Assembly: GCF_004777465.1 (NCBI RefSeq)
Contig: NZ_CP038462.1
Coordinates: 2,852,001 to 2,916,000, forward strand
DNA length: 64,000 nt
DNA from: Nocardioides daphniae
GTDB lineage: Bacteria; Actinomycetota; Actinomycetes; Propionibacteriales; Nocardioidaceae
Direction of reading: 5' to 3'
This document shows positions 1-10,618 of the stretch, one piece after another. The position numbers and the translations under genes were made by a program. Position 1 is the stretch's first letter; each line of letters opens with the position of its first letter. Below the pieces are notes generated by a model. The model was not told where the DNA came from, searched no databases, and saw only the letters and a list, made by a program, of their open reading frames with translations.

Positions 1-208
1 CGTCGGCGTCCAGGGCCTGGATCGAGTGGTAGGCGCCGCGGACCTTGTACGACCGGGCGATCTGGCGGTTCTCGCGCTTCAGCAGGACAGGCGCGCCCAC
101 CAGCTGGCTGAGGCGCGGGGAGTGCTCGAGGGGTGTGGTGTGCACGATGTCGGCCAGCACCTCGGCAGCAGCCTCGACCCGAGCGGCGGTCAACTGTTCT
201 GAAGTCAC
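1..208 (-). CDS. ilvA: Threonine ammonia-lyase (threonine dehydratase), N-terminal part
   Basis: This is the first 69 codons of a PLP enzyme; the rest lies beyond the left edge. IlvA deaminates threonine to 2-oxobutanoate, the first step toward isoleucine. The visible protein has the IlvA N-terminal pattern: a TTPLEHSPRLS segment (about residues 24-34), then LLKRE and RSYKVRGAY, where Lys55 is the expected PLP lysine. The start is taken as GTG at 206-208, because no closer in-frame start gives a better match; there is no convincing Shine-Dalgarno. It lies 110 bp beyond tuf on the same strand, behind the tuf terminator, so it is probably a separate unit. A catabolic threonine or serine dehydratase cannot be excluded without the C-terminal regulatory domain. 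Confidence 0.8.
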   Translation of the reverse strand, partial: MTSEQLTAARVEAAAEVLADIVHTTPLEHSPRLSQLVGAPVLLKRENRQIARSYKVRGAYHSIQALDAD

Positions 209-268
209 CCGGTCAGGGTAGGACGCCGGATCCCCGTCGACCCAACCGGGGACGGGGCGTGAAATGCA

Positions 269-301
269 CTGCGGCCCCGGACCAGTGGTCCGGGGCCGCA
301 G
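269..301 (-). terminator. Terminator hairpin downstream of tuf
   Basis: A perfect 15-bp stem (269-283 with 287-301, starting CTGCGGCCCCGGACC) closes on a 3-nt loop, 17 bp after the tuf stop. Only a short T run follows on the minus strand, which is common for high-GC terminators. It should end the rpsL-rpsG-fusA-tuf transcript before ilvA. Confidence 0.85.
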
Positions 302-317
302 CAGGTGAATCAGAGCG

Positions 318-1511
<1,194 letters not shown>

Positions 1512-1580
1512 TGTGGGCTCCTCCTGTTGTTGTTACTTGACTCGTGATGGGGTTTGGTGCAGCCGAGGATCCGGGCGAGG

Positions 1581-3695
1581 TCACTCGCCGCGAACCTTCT
1601 TGATGATCTCGTCGGCGATGTTCGAAGGAACCTCGGCGTACGAGTCGAACTCCATCGAGTACGAGGCCTGGCCAGAGGTCTTGGACCTCAGGTCGCCAAC
1701 GTACCCGAACATCTCGGAGAGCGGCACAAGGGCGCTCACGACGATGTCGCCGTGGATCGTCTCCTGCGCGCGGATCTGGCCACGGCGCGAGTTCAGGTCG
1801 CCGATGACGGTGCCGAGGAACGAGTCCGGCGTGGTCACGTCGACGGCGAACATCGGCTCGAGCAGCACGGCCTGTGCCTTCTGCGCGGCCTCCTTGAAGC
1901 CCTGCAGACCGGCGATCTTGAACGCGAGCTCCGAGGAGTCGACGTCGTGGTAGGCGCCGTCCTCGAGGGTCACCTTCACGTCGACCATCGGGAAGCCGGC
2001 CTTGACGCCGAACTGCATGGCCTCCTGGGCACCCTGGTCGACCGAGGGGATGTACTCCTTCGGGACGCGACCACCGCTGACGGCGTTGACGAACTCGTAG
2101 CCCGCACCCAGGCCGGTCTCGGGGTCGATGTTCGGCTCGATCGTCATGACGATCTTGGCGAACTGACCCGAACCACCGGTCTGCTTCTTGTGGGTGTAGC
2201 CGTGGTTCTCCACCTTGCGGCGGATGGTCTCGCGGTAGGCGACCTGCGGCTTGCCGACGGTGGCCTCGACGCGGAACTCACGCTTCATGCGGTCGACCAG
2301 GACCTCGAGGTGGAGCTCGCCCATACCGGCGATGATGGTCTGGCCGGTCTCCTCGTCGGTCTTGACGGTGAAGGTCGGGTCCTCGTCGGAGAGGCGCTGG
2401 ATCGCGGTGCCCAGCTTCTCCTGGTCGCCCTTCGTCTTGGGCTCGATGGCGACCTCGATCACCGGAGCAGGGAAGGTCATCGACTCGAGCACGACGGGCT
2501 TCGCGTTGTCGGACAGCGTGTGACCGGTCTTGGTGTCCTTGAGACCCATGACGGCCACGATCTGACCGGCACCGACCGACGCGATCTCCTCACGCTTGTT
2601 GGCGTGCATCTGGTAGACCTTGCCGATGCGCTCCTTGCGGCCGTTGCTCGAGTTGAGCACGGTCGAACCGGCCTCGAGCTTGCCCGAGTAGACGCGGACG
2701 AAGGTCAGCTTGCCCAGGTGCGGGTCGGCAGCGATCTTGAACGCGAGCGCGGCGAGCGGCTCGTCGTCGGCCGGCTGGCGCAGGACCTCGGTCTCCTCGT
2801 CGTTCGGCTTGTGGCCGACGATCGCCTCGATGTCGAGGGGCGAGGGGAGGTAGTCGACGACGGCGTCGAGCAGGGGCTGGACGCCCTTGTTCTTGAACGC
2901 GGTGCCGGTGAGGATCGGGTTGAGCAGACCGGCGAGGGTCGCCTTGCGGATGGCGGCCTTGAGCTCGGCGACGCTGAAGTCGTCACCGTTCTCGAGGTAG
3001 CGCTCCATGAGCTCGTCGTCGGTCTCGGCGATGGTCTCGACGAGCTTCTCGCGGTACTCGGGCGGCTTGTCGGCCAGGTCCGCGGGGATCTCCTCGACGA
3101 CGTAGTCCTCACCCTGCACGGTCTCGCCGCGCCAGGTCAGGGCACGCATCTCGACGAGGTCGACGACACCGATGAAGTCACCCTCGGCGCCGATCGGCAG
3201 CTGCAGCACCAGCGGGGTGGCGTTGAGCTTGTCGATGATCGTCTGGAGCACGAAGTAGAAGTCGGCACCCGTGCGGTCGAGCTTGTTGATGAAGCACATG
3301 CGCGGGACCTGGTACTTGTTGGCCTGGCGCCACACGGTCATCGACTGCGGCTCGACACCGGCCACACCGTCGAAGACGGCGACGGCGCCGTCGAGGACGC
3401 GGAGCGAACGCTCCACCTCGACGGTGAAGTCGACGTGCCCGGGGGTGTCGATGATGTTGATCTGGTGGTCCTTCCACCAGCACGTGGTGGCGGCGGAGGT
3501 GATCGTGATGCCACGCTCCTGCTCCTGCTCCATCCAGTCCATGGTGGCGGAGCCCTCGTGCGTGTCACCGATCTTGTAGTTGATGCCGGTGTAGAAGAGG
3601 ATGCGCTCGGTCGTGGTGGTCTTGCCGGCGTCGATGTGCGCCATGATGCCGATGTTGCGAACCTTGGTGAGGTCCGTGGTGATTTCAACGGCCAC
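1581..3695 (-). CDS. fusA: Translation elongation factor G
   Basis: EF-G is the ribosomal translocase GTPase, also used in ribosome recycling. The 704 residues match the family length. The G domain shows AHIDAGKTT (about 19-27), the switch-1 region around [15 protein letters not shown] and NKLDRTGAD, followed by EF-G domains II-V. The start is GTG at 3693-3695 with AAGGA about 12 nt upstream. It sits between rpsG (77-bp gap) and tuf in the str operon, all on the minus strand. No frame disruption is seen. Confidence 0.98.
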   Translation of the reverse strand: MAVEITTDLTKVRNIGIMAHIDAGKTTTTERILFYTGINYKIGDTHEGSATMDWMEQEQERGITITSAATTCWWKDHQINIIDTPGHVDFTVEVERSLRVLDGAVAVFDGVAGVEPQSMTVWRQANKYQVPRMCFINKLDRTGADFYFVLQTIIDKLNATPLVLQLPIGAEGDFIGVVDLVEMRALTWRGETVQGEDYVVEEIPADLADKPPEYREKLVETIAETDDELMERYLENGDDFSVAELKAAIRKATLAGLLNPILTGTAFKNKGVQPLLDAVVDYLPSPLDIEAIVGHKPNDEETEVLRQPADDEPLAALAFKIAADPHLGKLTFVRVYSGKLEAGSTVLNSSNGRKERIGKVYQMHANKREEIASVGAGQIVAVMGLKDTKTGHTLSDNAKPVVLESMTFPAPVIEVAIEPKTKGDQEKLGTAIQRLSDEDPTFTVKTDEETGQTIIAGMGELHLEVLVDRMKREFRVEATVGKPQVAYRETIRRKVENHGYTHKKQTGGSGQFAKIVMTIEPNIDPETGLGAGYEFVNAVSGGRVPKEYIPSVDQGAQEAMQFGVKAGFPMVDVKVTLEDGAYHDVDSSELAFKIAGLQGFKEAAQKAQAVLLEPMFAVDVTTPDSFLGTVIGDLNSRRGQIRAQETIHGDIVVSALVPLSEMFGYVGDLRSKTSGQASYSMEFDSYAEVPSNIADEIIKKVRGE

Positions 3696-3773
3696 TGAAA
3701 GTCAGTTCCTTAGGAAGTCGGCGGTTGGTGGGAGCGGGGCGCACGCAGCACATGCTACGTACGCCCCACGACG

Positions 3774-4244
3774 TCACCAGCGGTAGTGGGCGAAGGCCTT
3801 GTTCGACTCGGCCATCTTGTGCGTGTCCTCGCGCTTCTTCACAGCGGCGCCGAGGCCGTTGCTCGCGTCGAGGATCTCGTTCATCAGGCGCTCGGCCATC
3901 GTCTTCTCACGACGGTCGGCGGCGTAGCCCACGAGCCAACGCAGGGCCAGGGTCGTCTGGCGGTTCGGCTTGACCTCGATCGGCACCTGGTAGGTGGCGC
4001 CACCGACGCGGCGGGACTTGACCTCGAGGGCGGGCTTGACGTTGTCGAGCGCGCGCTTGAGGGTCAGCACGGGGTCGGTGCCGGTCTTCTCACGGCAGCC
4101 TTCGAGGGCGGAGTACACGATGCGCTGGGCAACCTGCTTCTTGCCGTCCTGGAGGACCTTGCTGACCAGCTGGGTGACGATCTGCGAACCGTAGACCGGG
4201 TCGACGACGATCGGACGCTTCGGGGCGGGACCCTTGCGCGGCAT
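3774..4244 (-). CDS. rpsG: 30S ribosomal protein S7
   Basis: S7 is a primary 16S rRNA-binding protein of the 30S head. The 156 residues begin [10 protein letters not shown] and end [14 protein letters not shown], as in actinobacterial S7. Its ATG (4242-4244) shares one base with the rpsL stop (TGATG), so it is translationally coupled to rpsL, and an AAGGAG lies inside the end of rpsL. In E. coli S7 represses its own operon; no equivalent leader structure could be judged here. Confidence 0.98.
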   Translation of the reverse strand: MPRKGPAPKRPIVVDPVYGSQIVTQLVSKVLQDGKKQVAQRIVYSALEGCREKTGTDPVLTLKRALDNVKPALEVKSRRVGGATYQVPIEVKPNRQTTLALRWLVGYAADRREKTMAERLMNEILDASNGLGAAVKKREDTHKMAESNKAFAHYRW

Positions 4245-4618
4245 CAGCTCTTCTCCTTCTTCGCGCCGTAGCGGCTACGAGCCTGCTTGCGGTTCTTGAC
4301 ACCCTGGGTGTCGAGGGTTCCGCGGATGATCTTGTAACGGACACCCGGAAGGTCCTTCACACGACCGCCGCGCACGAGCACGATCGAGTGCTCCTGGAGG
4401 TTGTGGCCCACACCCGGGATGTAAGCGGTGACCTCGACGCCGGACGAAAGGCGCACACGGGCGACCTTGCGGAGGGCGGAGTTCGGCTTCTTCGGGGTGG
4501 TGGTGTAGACGCGCGTGCAGACGCCACGGCGCTGCGGCGATCCCTTGAGGGCAGGCGTCTTGTTCTTGGACACCTTGTCCTGGCGGCCCTTGCGGACCAA
4601 CTGCTGAATGGTGGGCAC
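4244..4618 (-). CDS. rpsL: 30S ribosomal protein S12
   Basis: S12 lies at the decoding centre of the 30S subunit. The start is GTG at 4616-4618 (protein begins [12 protein letters not shown]) after a GAAGGGG Shine-Dalgarno; the reading frame stays open further upstream, but that extension has no S12 similarity. The product is 124 residues. Lys43 (in TTPKKPNS) and Lys88 (in GGRVKDLPG), the classical streptomycin-resistance positions, are both wild type. It is the first gene of the str operon; the gene upstream is an MFS transporter, so rpoB-rpoC is not adjacent. Confidence 0.97.
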   Translation of the reverse strand: MPTIQQLVRKGRQDKVSKNKTPALKGSPQRRGVCTRVYTTTPKKPNSALRKVARVRLSSGVEVTAYIPGVGHNLQEHSIVLVRGGRVKDLPGVRYKIIRGTLDTQGVKNRKQARSRYGAKKEKS

Positions 4619-4741
4619 CTGGTGGTTCCCCTTCTGTCTTTTCCTCACGGCCCTGCACGGTGCTGGGCTCGGGTCATGCGTTGTTGCTCTGTGCCTTGAA
4701 GAAGCGCGGCACACGGGCCAGAGGGCCGGGCGCGCGCATGG

Positions 4742-4758
4742 GTCTGGGCATACCAGAC
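4742..4758. other. Short inverted repeat between the MFS gene and rpsL
   Basis: GTCTGG and CCAGAC face each other around a 5-nt centre in the 148-bp gap that separates the MFS stop from rpsL. It could be a weak terminator of the MFS unit or an operator near the str promoter. The sequence alone does not decide. Confidence 0.3.
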
Positions 4759-4766
4759 ACGAGGAC

Positions 4767-6029
4767 TCAGGCTACTCGGTTCGCCACAACAGGGTCAAAA
4801 CGAGGTACCGGACGCCTGAGGAGGAGCCAGCGTACCCCCACCGCAGCCACCACGCCGACCACCGTGACGCCCCCACCGAGCAGCAGCGTCCACCGCGCGC
4901 CGAGCACCTCGCCGACCCAACCGAGCAGCGGTGCACCCAGCGGCGTGCCGCCCATCATCACCATCAGGTAGAGCGCCATCGCTCGCCCCCGCACCTCGGC
5001 ATGGGTGTTGACCTGCATGTAGCCGTTGGCACTGGTGATGAGGGTCAGCGCGGTGACGCCCAGCACCGGGCACATCAGGGCGAAGGTCGTGTAGGTCGGC
5101 AGCGCGCCCGCGACCGTCACCGCCGCACCGAAGACCACGGCCGAGACGACGACCGTACGCAGCGTGAACTCGGCCCGGCGGGCGGCGACCAGGGAGCCGG
5201 CGAGCGAACCGACCGCCAGGAAGGAGCCCAGCAGGCCGTACTCGGTCGACCCCTTGCCGAAGACCTCCGTGGCCATCAGTGCCGAGGTCATCTGGAAGTT
5301 GAGCCCGAAGGTGCCGGCGAAGAAGACCACCGCGAGCACCAGCAGCAGGTCGGAGCGACGGCGTACGTAGCCGATCCCCTCCCGCACCGCCCGGAGCCCC
5401 TTGGCGGCGACCGGCGCCGGCACGGCCAGGCGCGAGGCGTCGAGCCGCTGCAACGTCAGCACCGGCGCCGCGTAGGTCAGCGCGTTGACCAGGATGACCC
5501 AGCCCGTGGCCACCTCTCCCCCGCCGAGTCCGGCGATCAGCACGCCGGCCAGGCCCGGGCCGACCAGGCGCGCCGCGTTGAACGAGGCCGAGTTGAGGCC
5601 CACCGCGTTGGTCAGGTCCTCCGGCTCGACCATCTCCGAGACGAACGCGTGCCGGGCCGGGGAGCCGAACGCCGAGGCGATGCCCAGCACGAGTGCCAGG
5701 ACGTAGACGTGCCAGATCTCCGCGGTGCCGGTGACGGCCAGCACGCCGAGCGCCAGCGCCGGGACCGCCATCGAGATGTTGGTCAGCTGCAGCACACGGC
5801 GCTTGGGCAGCCGGTCGGCGAGCAGCCCGGCGAAGGGGCCCAGCAGCAGGAACGGCAGGAACTGCAGGCCGGTGGTGATGCCGAGCGCGGCGGCACTGTT
5901 GCCGCTCAGCAGCAGGACCAGCCAGTCCTGGGCGACGCGCTGCATCCAGGTGCCGACGTTGGAGACGACGCCGCCGGCTGCGTAGAGGCGGTAGTTGGGG
6001 TTGGCGAGTGATCGGAACGTGGGGCTCAA
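4767..6029 (-). CDS. MFS transporter, probable drug or siderophore exporter
   Basis: This 420-residue, 12-helix major facilitator resembles the EntS-like MFS_3 group. It begins [15 protein letters not shown] and has the loop 2-3 motif [11 protein letters not shown] (about 65-75). The start is a TTG at 6027-6029, matching the family N-terminus. It follows a MarR regulator by 9 bp on the same strand, the usual layout for a regulator controlling its own efflux pump. The substrate is not predictable from sequence. The gene is intact. Confidence 0.85.
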   Translation of the reverse strand: MSPTFRSLANPNYRLYAAGGVVSNVGTWMQRVAQDWLVLLLSGNSAAALGITTGLQFLPFLLLGPFAGLLADRLPKRRVLQLTNISMAVPALALGVLAVTGTAEIWHVYVLALVLGIASAFGSPARHAFVSEMVEPEDLTNAVGLNSASFNAARLVGPGLAGVLIAGLGGGEVATGWVILVNALTYAAPVLTLQRLDASRLAVPAPVAAKGLRAVREGIGYVRRRSDLLLVLAVVFFAGTFGLNFQMTSALMATEVFGKGSTEYGLLGSFLAVGSLAGSLVAARRAEFTLRTVVVSAVVFGAAVTVAGALPTYTTFALMCPVLGVTALTLITSANGYMQVNTHAEVRGRAMALYLMVMMGGTPLGAPLLGWVGEVLGARWTLLLGGGVTVVGVVAAVGVRWLLLRRPVPRFDPVVANRVA

Positions 6030-6038
6030 GTCAGGTGG

Positions 6039-6476
6039 TCAGTCTTCCTGCGCCAGTCGTTGGAGGATCGGGGTGGCCCGGCGCAGGGCGTCCCGTTCGT
6101 CAGGGGTGAGGTCGGCGAGCCGGTGGGCGAGCCAGGCGTCACGCCGGTCGCGGTCGGCGGCCAGCACGGCGCGCCCGGAGTCGGTCAGCGAGACCACGGC
6201 GACCCGGCCGTCGGTGGGGTGCGGGCTGCGTACGACGTGCCCGTCCTGCTCGAGGCACTTGACGGTGCGGGTCATCGACGGAGGCTGGACCCGCTCCCAC
6301 GCGGCCAGCTCCCCCAGGGTCAGGTCGCCGCGCCGGTTGAGGGCGGCCAGCACCGACATCGCAGGGATGGAGACCTGGTTGTCGGGGTGACGCTCGCGGG
6401 CGAGGCGTCGGCGCAGCCACATCACGGCCCACCGGAGGTCGGCCGCCAAGGCTGTGGAGTCGTCGTGCGTGCTCAT
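6039..6476 (-). CDS. MarR-family transcriptional regulator
   Basis: This is a small winged-helix regulator of 145 residues. The helix-turn-helix region reads LTLGELAAWERVQPPSMTR (about 55-73) and the wing contains HPTDGRVAVVSLT. MarR proteins usually repress efflux or oxidative-stress genes and release DNA on binding phenolic ligands. The start at 6476 (MSTHDDS) follows GGGGTGAG; an ATG at 6494 is in frame but lies inside the likely operator. It is co-directional with the MFS gene 9 bp downstream and probably autoregulates that pair. Confidence 0.88.
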   Translation of the reverse strand: MSTHDDSTALAADLRWAVMWLRRRLARERHPDNQVSIPAMSVLAALNRRGDLTLGELAAWERVQPPSMTRTVKCLEQDGHVVRSPHPTDGRVAVVSLTDSGRAVLAADRDRRDAWLAHRLADLTPDERDALRRATPILQRLAQED

Positions 6477-6493
6477 CTGCTCACCCCAAGTCA

Positions 6494-6506
6494 TTACCTT
6501 CGCTAA
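6494..6506. promoter_or_regulatory. Candidate MarR operator
   Basis: TTACCTTCGCTAA is an imperfect palindrome (TTAgC/TTAcC arms, 3-nt centre) in AT-richer DNA just upstream of the marR start. Self-regulation of the marR-MFS unit is inferred from its position. Confidence 0.4.
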
Positions 6507-6524
6507 GTATTCCCTCCGGACGCA

Positions 6525-6560
6525 CGAAGGCCCGTCGCGCTGCTGCGCGACGGGCCTTCG
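6525..6560 (-). terminator. Terminator of the NCS2 permease gene
   Basis: A perfect 16-bp stem (6525-6540 with 6545-6560) with a 4-nt loop starts 15 bp after the permease stop. It separates the permease from the marR unit. Confidence 0.85.
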
Positions 6561-6574
6561 GAGGTGTGCGTGAC

Positions 6575-8030
6575 TCAGTTGATCCAGGCGGTGATCGGCG
6601 AGATAGCGAGTAGATGATGAAGAGCGCCGCGATGACCCACATCAGGGCGTGCACCTCACGCACCTTGCCGCGGACCACCTTGATCAGGACGTAGGCAAGG
6701 AAGCCTGCGCCGATGCCGGCCGAGATCGAGTAGGTGAACGGCATCAGGACGATGGTGAGGAACGCCGGGACGGCGATCTCCATGTGTCCCAGTCGATCTG
6801 CTTGACCTGCTGCATCATCAGGAAGCCGACGACCACCAGGGCGGGAACGGCCGCCTCCGAGGGGACGATCTCGACGATCGGCGCCAGGAAGATGGCCAGC
6901 AGGAAGAGCACGCCGGTGACGACGGCCGACAGGCCCGTGCGTGCACCCTCGGCGACACCCGAGGTCGACTCGATGAACGAGGTGTTGGAGGAGACCGATC
7001 CGGCACCACCGGCGACGGCGGCCACGGAGTCGATCACCAGGATGCGACGGGTGTTCGGCGGGACGCCGTCGGCGTCGTTGAGGCCGGCCTCGGCACCCAC
7101 CGCGGTCATCGTGCCCATGGTGTCGAAGAAGTCGGTGAGCAGCAGGGTGAAGATCAGCAGGAAGACGGTGACGACGCCGAGGTTCTCCCAGGAGCCGAGC
7201 AGGTTGAACTCACCGAGCAGGCCGAAGTCGGGCATCCGCACGACGTCGCTGGGCAGCTCGGGGATGTTGAGGCTCCAGCCCGGGGTGACGAGCGCACCGG
7301 ACTTCTCGTCGATGACGTGGTTGCCCAGGTTGGCGAACTTCTGCACGACGATCGCGACCAGGGTCGTGACGGCGATGGAGATCAGCAACGCGCCACGGAC
7401 CTGGCGCACGAAGAGCGCGATCATCAGCACGAGGCCGAAGCAGAAGACGAAGACCGGCCAGCCCTGGAGGTTGCCGTAGAACCCGAGGTTGAGCGGGGTG
7501 CCGCCGAACTTGGAGACGAAGCCGGAGTCGACCAGCCCGATCAGGGTGATGAAGAGGCCGATACCGACCGAGATCGCCACCTTGAGTGCGGCGGGGACGG
7601 CGGTGAAGACCGCCTCGCGGAAGCCCGTCAGCACCAGCGCCAGGATCACCAGGCCCTCGATGACCACCAGGCCCATGGCGTCGGCCCAGGTCATCTGGTT
7701 GGCGAGGGTGAAGGCCACGAAGGCGTTGAGGCCCAGACCCGCGGCCAACGCCATCGGGAAGTTGGCCACCACGCCCATCAGGATGGTGAGGACACCGGCC
7801 ACCAGGGCCGTGCCGGCCGCCACCGCGGCGAAGCTCAGCTCGTCGCCGTTGATGTCCGGCTTGCCCGACAGGATGATCGGGTTGAGCACGAGGATGTACG
7901 CCATGGTCAGGAAGGTGACCAGGCCACCTCGGAGCTCCTGGCCGACGGTCGAGCCGCGCTCGGTGATCTTGAAGAAGCGGTCGAGGCCACTGGGAGCAGC
8001 CTTCGCTGGGGAGTCGACGTTGTTGGTCAC
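6575..8030 (-). CDS. NCS2-family purine permease (adenine/guanine/hypoxanthine type), interrupted by two 1-bp deletions
   Basis: This membrane permease of the AzgA-like branch (COG2252) takes up purine bases. The reconstructed protein is 485 residues, with about 12 helices and the family segments LRGGLVTFLTMAYILVLNP, GLGLNAFVAFTL and DFFDTMGTMTAVG. The frame breaks near 6784 (before AVPAFLTIVLMPFTYSI) and again near 6606; adding one base at each point gives an open frame to a TGA at 6575-6577. The start is taken as GTG at 8028-8030 with GCAGGA upstream. The adjacent DUF2530 gene is transcribed divergently. Confidence 0.85.
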
Positions 8031-8103
8031 GGGGGCTGATCCTGCCACGCCGTTTGGCTGCTGGGTGTACTGAGGCTGGACGGGACCGGGTCCGCCCGGT
8101 TGG

Positions 8104-8109
8104 TAGGTT
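8104..8109 (+). promoter_or_regulatory. -10 element, leaderless promoter of the DUF2530 gene
   Basis: TAGGTT ends 6 nt before the GTG at 8116, placing the transcription start on the initiation codon. Confidence 0.5.
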
Positions 8110-8115
8110 GCTCGT

Positions 8116-8424
8116 GTGCGCGACGAGCAGAAGCCTGACCACGGGCTCTTCAACGTGGCTGAGGTGCAGCCCCTCGACGTCGACGGCATACGCACCGTCG
8201 AGATCGGGACCGCCCTGTGGGCGGTGGCCTTCGTCGGCCTGCTGCCCTTCTGGTCCTCGCTCGCCGAGAGCGGTCGCCTGTGGTGGCTGTGGACCTGCAT
8301 GGCCGGGTTGGGGCTCGGCCTCCTCGGCATCGACCACTGCCGACGCCGCCGCGCCCGCGGCGAGCTCACCCGTACGCCGGCCCCTCGCGGCGGTGGCGGG
8401 GGCGGGCGACGCCGCGCACGCTGA
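8116..8424 (+). CDS. DUF2530 small membrane protein
   Basis: This 102-residue protein has two membrane helices (about residues 31-48 and 56-73) and an Arg/Gly-rich C-terminal tail. The pattern PLDVDGIRTVEIGTALWAVAF and the WWLWTCMAGLGLGLLGIDH helix match the actinobacterial DUF2530 family, whose function is unknown. No Shine-Dalgarno is visible, but a -10 hexamer sits 6 nt before GTG 8116, suggesting a leaderless transcript. It is divergent from the NCS2 permease and convergent with the DUF3027 gene. Confidence 0.75.
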   Translation: MRDEQKPDHGLFNVAEVQPLDVDGIRTVEIGTALWAVAFVGLLPFWSSLAESGRLWWLWTCMAGLGLGLLGIDHCRRRRARGELTRTPAPRGGGGGGRRRAR

Positions 8425-8447
8425 GCGCGCGGGCCACGTTCAGCGGC

Positions 8448-9217
8448 TCAGAAGGTCTCGAGGTCGACGGAGAAGCTGTCGAACGCGTGCTCCGGCACGG
8501 GCGCGGGCTGCTGCTTGCGCGCGAGCTTGACCTCGGAGTGCGCGCCGCACCCGTGGTCGTACGTCACGACGCGGCCGTCGTCGTTGGCGTTGCCGTTGGC
8601 ACAGACGCCGAACATCTCCGAGAGCGAGCCCGACAGGCGCACCAGGAAGCCGCAGGACCAGCAGGACTCCGGCGCCGACTTGGCGATCGGGGCTCGGGGC
8701 CGCCGTCGCCGTCGTGCCAGCGCTGGGCAGCCAGGTCGAGGCCCTCGACGGAGAGGGTGCGCACCCGCCCCAGGCCCAGGTCGGCGGCGACGCCCTTGAT
8801 CTGGGCGCGGTCGACCTCGCCGGTCTCCTCGCCCACCAGGTAGGTGGGGACCAGGCGCGGGTCGTCGTCGTCGACCGGCAGGAGGTCACCGGGCGAGAGG
8901 TCGCCGGGCTGCAGGCGCTCCTTGTAGGGCACCCACGGCGGGGCGACGATGGCGGAGCCACCGGGCAGCAGGACGACCTCGTCGACGGTGATCCGTCCGT
9001 CGCCACCGGCGATGGTGACGGCCCACTCCCACCCGACGTATCCGGGGTGGGTGGAGGCGAAGACGTGGGTGAGCGCGCCCTCCTGCTCGACGTACGAGGT
9101 CAGGTGCTCGCCGACCTGGTCGGCCGGCACCTCCTCGAGCAGCGCCGCGCGGGCGACGTCGACGGCGTCGACGAGCGCAGGGTCGACGGCGGGGTCGACA
9201 GTGGTGGTGGCGTTCAC
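8448..9217 (-). CDS. DUF3027 protein with a zinc-ribbon-like C-terminus, one frameshift
   Basis: This is an actinobacterial conserved protein of unknown function. The reconstructed length is 256 residues. The N-terminal part (1-165) covers HLTSYVEQEGALTHVFAS and YVGWEWAVTIA. After a 1-bp deletion near 8695 the other frame supplies SCWSCGFLVRLSGSLSEMFGVC and HGCGAHSE. The paired CxxC-like cysteines and Cys/His cluster suggest metal binding. The start is GTG at 9215-9217 (GAGAGGA upstream). A cold-shock gene and DUF2530 lie beside it, an association I recall from Nocardioides-type genomes. The role is not known. Confidence 0.8.
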
Positions 9218-9236
9218 GTGGTGGATCCTCTCACGC

Positions 9237-9631
9237 TCAGCGGTCGAGCTCGTCGGCCAGGGCGCGGAGCAGCTTGGCGGTCGGGCGAGCCGTCCTCGCC
9301 TCGGGGTGACGGCCGTGGCGGTAGCCCTCGCCGAGGTCGTCGAGGAGCCGAATCAGGTCCTCCACGATCGTGACCATCGCCTCGGGGCTCTTGCGGGAGG
9401 CGTTGCGCTGGTTGCGCGAGACCGAGGTCGGCGGGTCGAGCAGACGCACCTGGAGGCCTGCTCACCGCGGCGGCCCTGGGCGATGCCGAACTCGACGCGG
9501 GCGCCGTTCTTCAGGGTGGTGACCCCCTCGGGCAGGGCGTCGGCGTGCACGTAGACGTCCGGACCGCCGTCGTGGGACAGGAAGCCGAAGCCCTTCTCGG
9601 CGTCGAACCACTTCACCTTGCCAGTCGGCAC
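9237..9631 (-). CDS. Cold-shock-like nucleic-acid-binding protein, one frameshift
   Basis: The N-terminal 70 residues form a cold-shock domain: [17 protein letters not shown] contains the RNP1-type KGFGF motif, followed by DVYVHADAL. The rest is the helical extension of the longer (about 130-residue) actinobacterial form, ending [11 protein letters not shown] 1-bp deletion near 9460 splits the two parts; with one base restored the product is 131 residues. The start is GTG at 9629-9631, matching relatives that begin VPTGKVKW; an in-frame GTG at 9638-9640 is possible. Such proteins bind single-stranded RNA or DNA. Confidence 0.82.
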
Positions 9632-9673
9632 TTCTTCCACGCTCCTCGCAACGGTCGCGCCCCACGGCGCGAC

Positions 9674-10618
9674 TCACGGCAAGGGTAGGACCTGGGAGGG
9701 TGCGGGGCCACTCGGTTCCACGACCGTGTCGTGGTCGGAGCGCCCGCAGACCCGCATCCACCGGTCGCCGACCCGGATCCGGTCCCCCGGCAGCACGGTG
9801 GTGGGACGCCCCGGCGTCAGCGTGCGGGCTGCGCCGCCGCGCACCAGCAGGGTGCCGTTGCGTGATCCCCGGTCGCGCAGCACCAGGCTGCCGTCGGGCA
9901 GCGCGGCCAGCTCGGCGTGGGTGGCCGACAGGCTGCCGTCCGCGGAGACGAGCCGGGCCCAGCCGGGCTCAGCCGGTGCGTCGGCCGCAGCCGCAGGGCG
10001 GCGGCCCACCACGAGTCGGTCGACGACGTCGAAGGTCTCGCCCCGGTCGCACTCCACCTGCCACCGCTGGGGCAGCACCGGGCCCGACCCGGTCCGTGGG
10101 TGCGGCACCTCGACCCGCTCGACGGTCTGGCCCAGGCGCAGCGCCATCAGGTTGACCGACGGGGGCTCACTGACCGTGGGTGAGGGCGGGAGGGCGCCTC
10201 CGACGCCGCGGACCCGGGTGCCGAACCACCGGTCGTGCCAGCCGCGCCGGCCCCCGGCCGGGTCGGTGGCCGCACCGAGTGCGAGGAGCGCCCAGGCGAG
10301 GCCGGCGGTGGGCAGGCCGGCGAGGGTGAGGCACGTCGTACGCAGCACTCCGCGCCCCGCGCCCGGCGGCCGGCCGCTGCGGTGGTCGACCAGGACGGTG
10401 CGGGCGAGCAGGCGCCCGGGCGTCCGGCCGGTCGCGCCGTCGCACGCCCCGAGGACCAGCACCACGAGAGCCGCGGCGGCCGGCACAGCCACGGGTGAGG
10501 CGCTCGGCGCCAGCCACCAGGTGGTGGCGGCCGTGAGGGCGACGAGTGCCTGGTCGAGGGTGAGGCCGCGCAGACGCGCGTCGAGGTCGGGCAGTCGTGA
10601 CGCGACCCCCGCGGTCAC
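9674..10618 (-). CDS. RDD-family membrane protein with C-terminal FHA domain
   Basis: This 314-residue protein joins an N-terminal RDD membrane region (about 15-135, with TGRTPGRLLARTVLVD and HDRWFGTRV) to a C-terminal FHA domain (about 195-300, LVVGRRP, SATHAEL, DRGSRNGTLL). FHA domains bind phosphothreonine peptides, so it probably receives Ser/Thr kinase signals at the membrane. Its GTG overlaps the stop of the upstream FHA gene (GTGA), so they are coupled. No kinase gene is in the window. Confidence 0.8.
   Translation of the reverse strand: MTAGVASRLPDLDARLRGLTLDQALVALTAATTWWLAPSASPVAVPAAAALVVLVLGACDGATGRTPGRLLARTVLVDHRSGRPPGAGRGVLRTTCLTLAGLPTAGLAWALLALGAATDPAGGRRGWHDRWFGTRVRGVGGALPPSPTVSEPPSVNLMALRLGQTVERVEVPHPRTGSGPVLPQRWQVECDRGETFDVVDRLVVGRRPAAAADAPAEPGWARLVSADGSLSATHAELAALPDGSLVLRDRGSRNGTLLVRGGAARTLTPGRPTTVLPGDRIRVGDRWMRVCGRSDHDTVVEPSGPAPSQVLPLP

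Noticed and set aside
6483..6494. ATG at 6494 as the marR start
   Set aside because: It would place the start inside the candidate operator and adds residues without similarity; the ATG at 6476 has a better Shine-Dalgarno.
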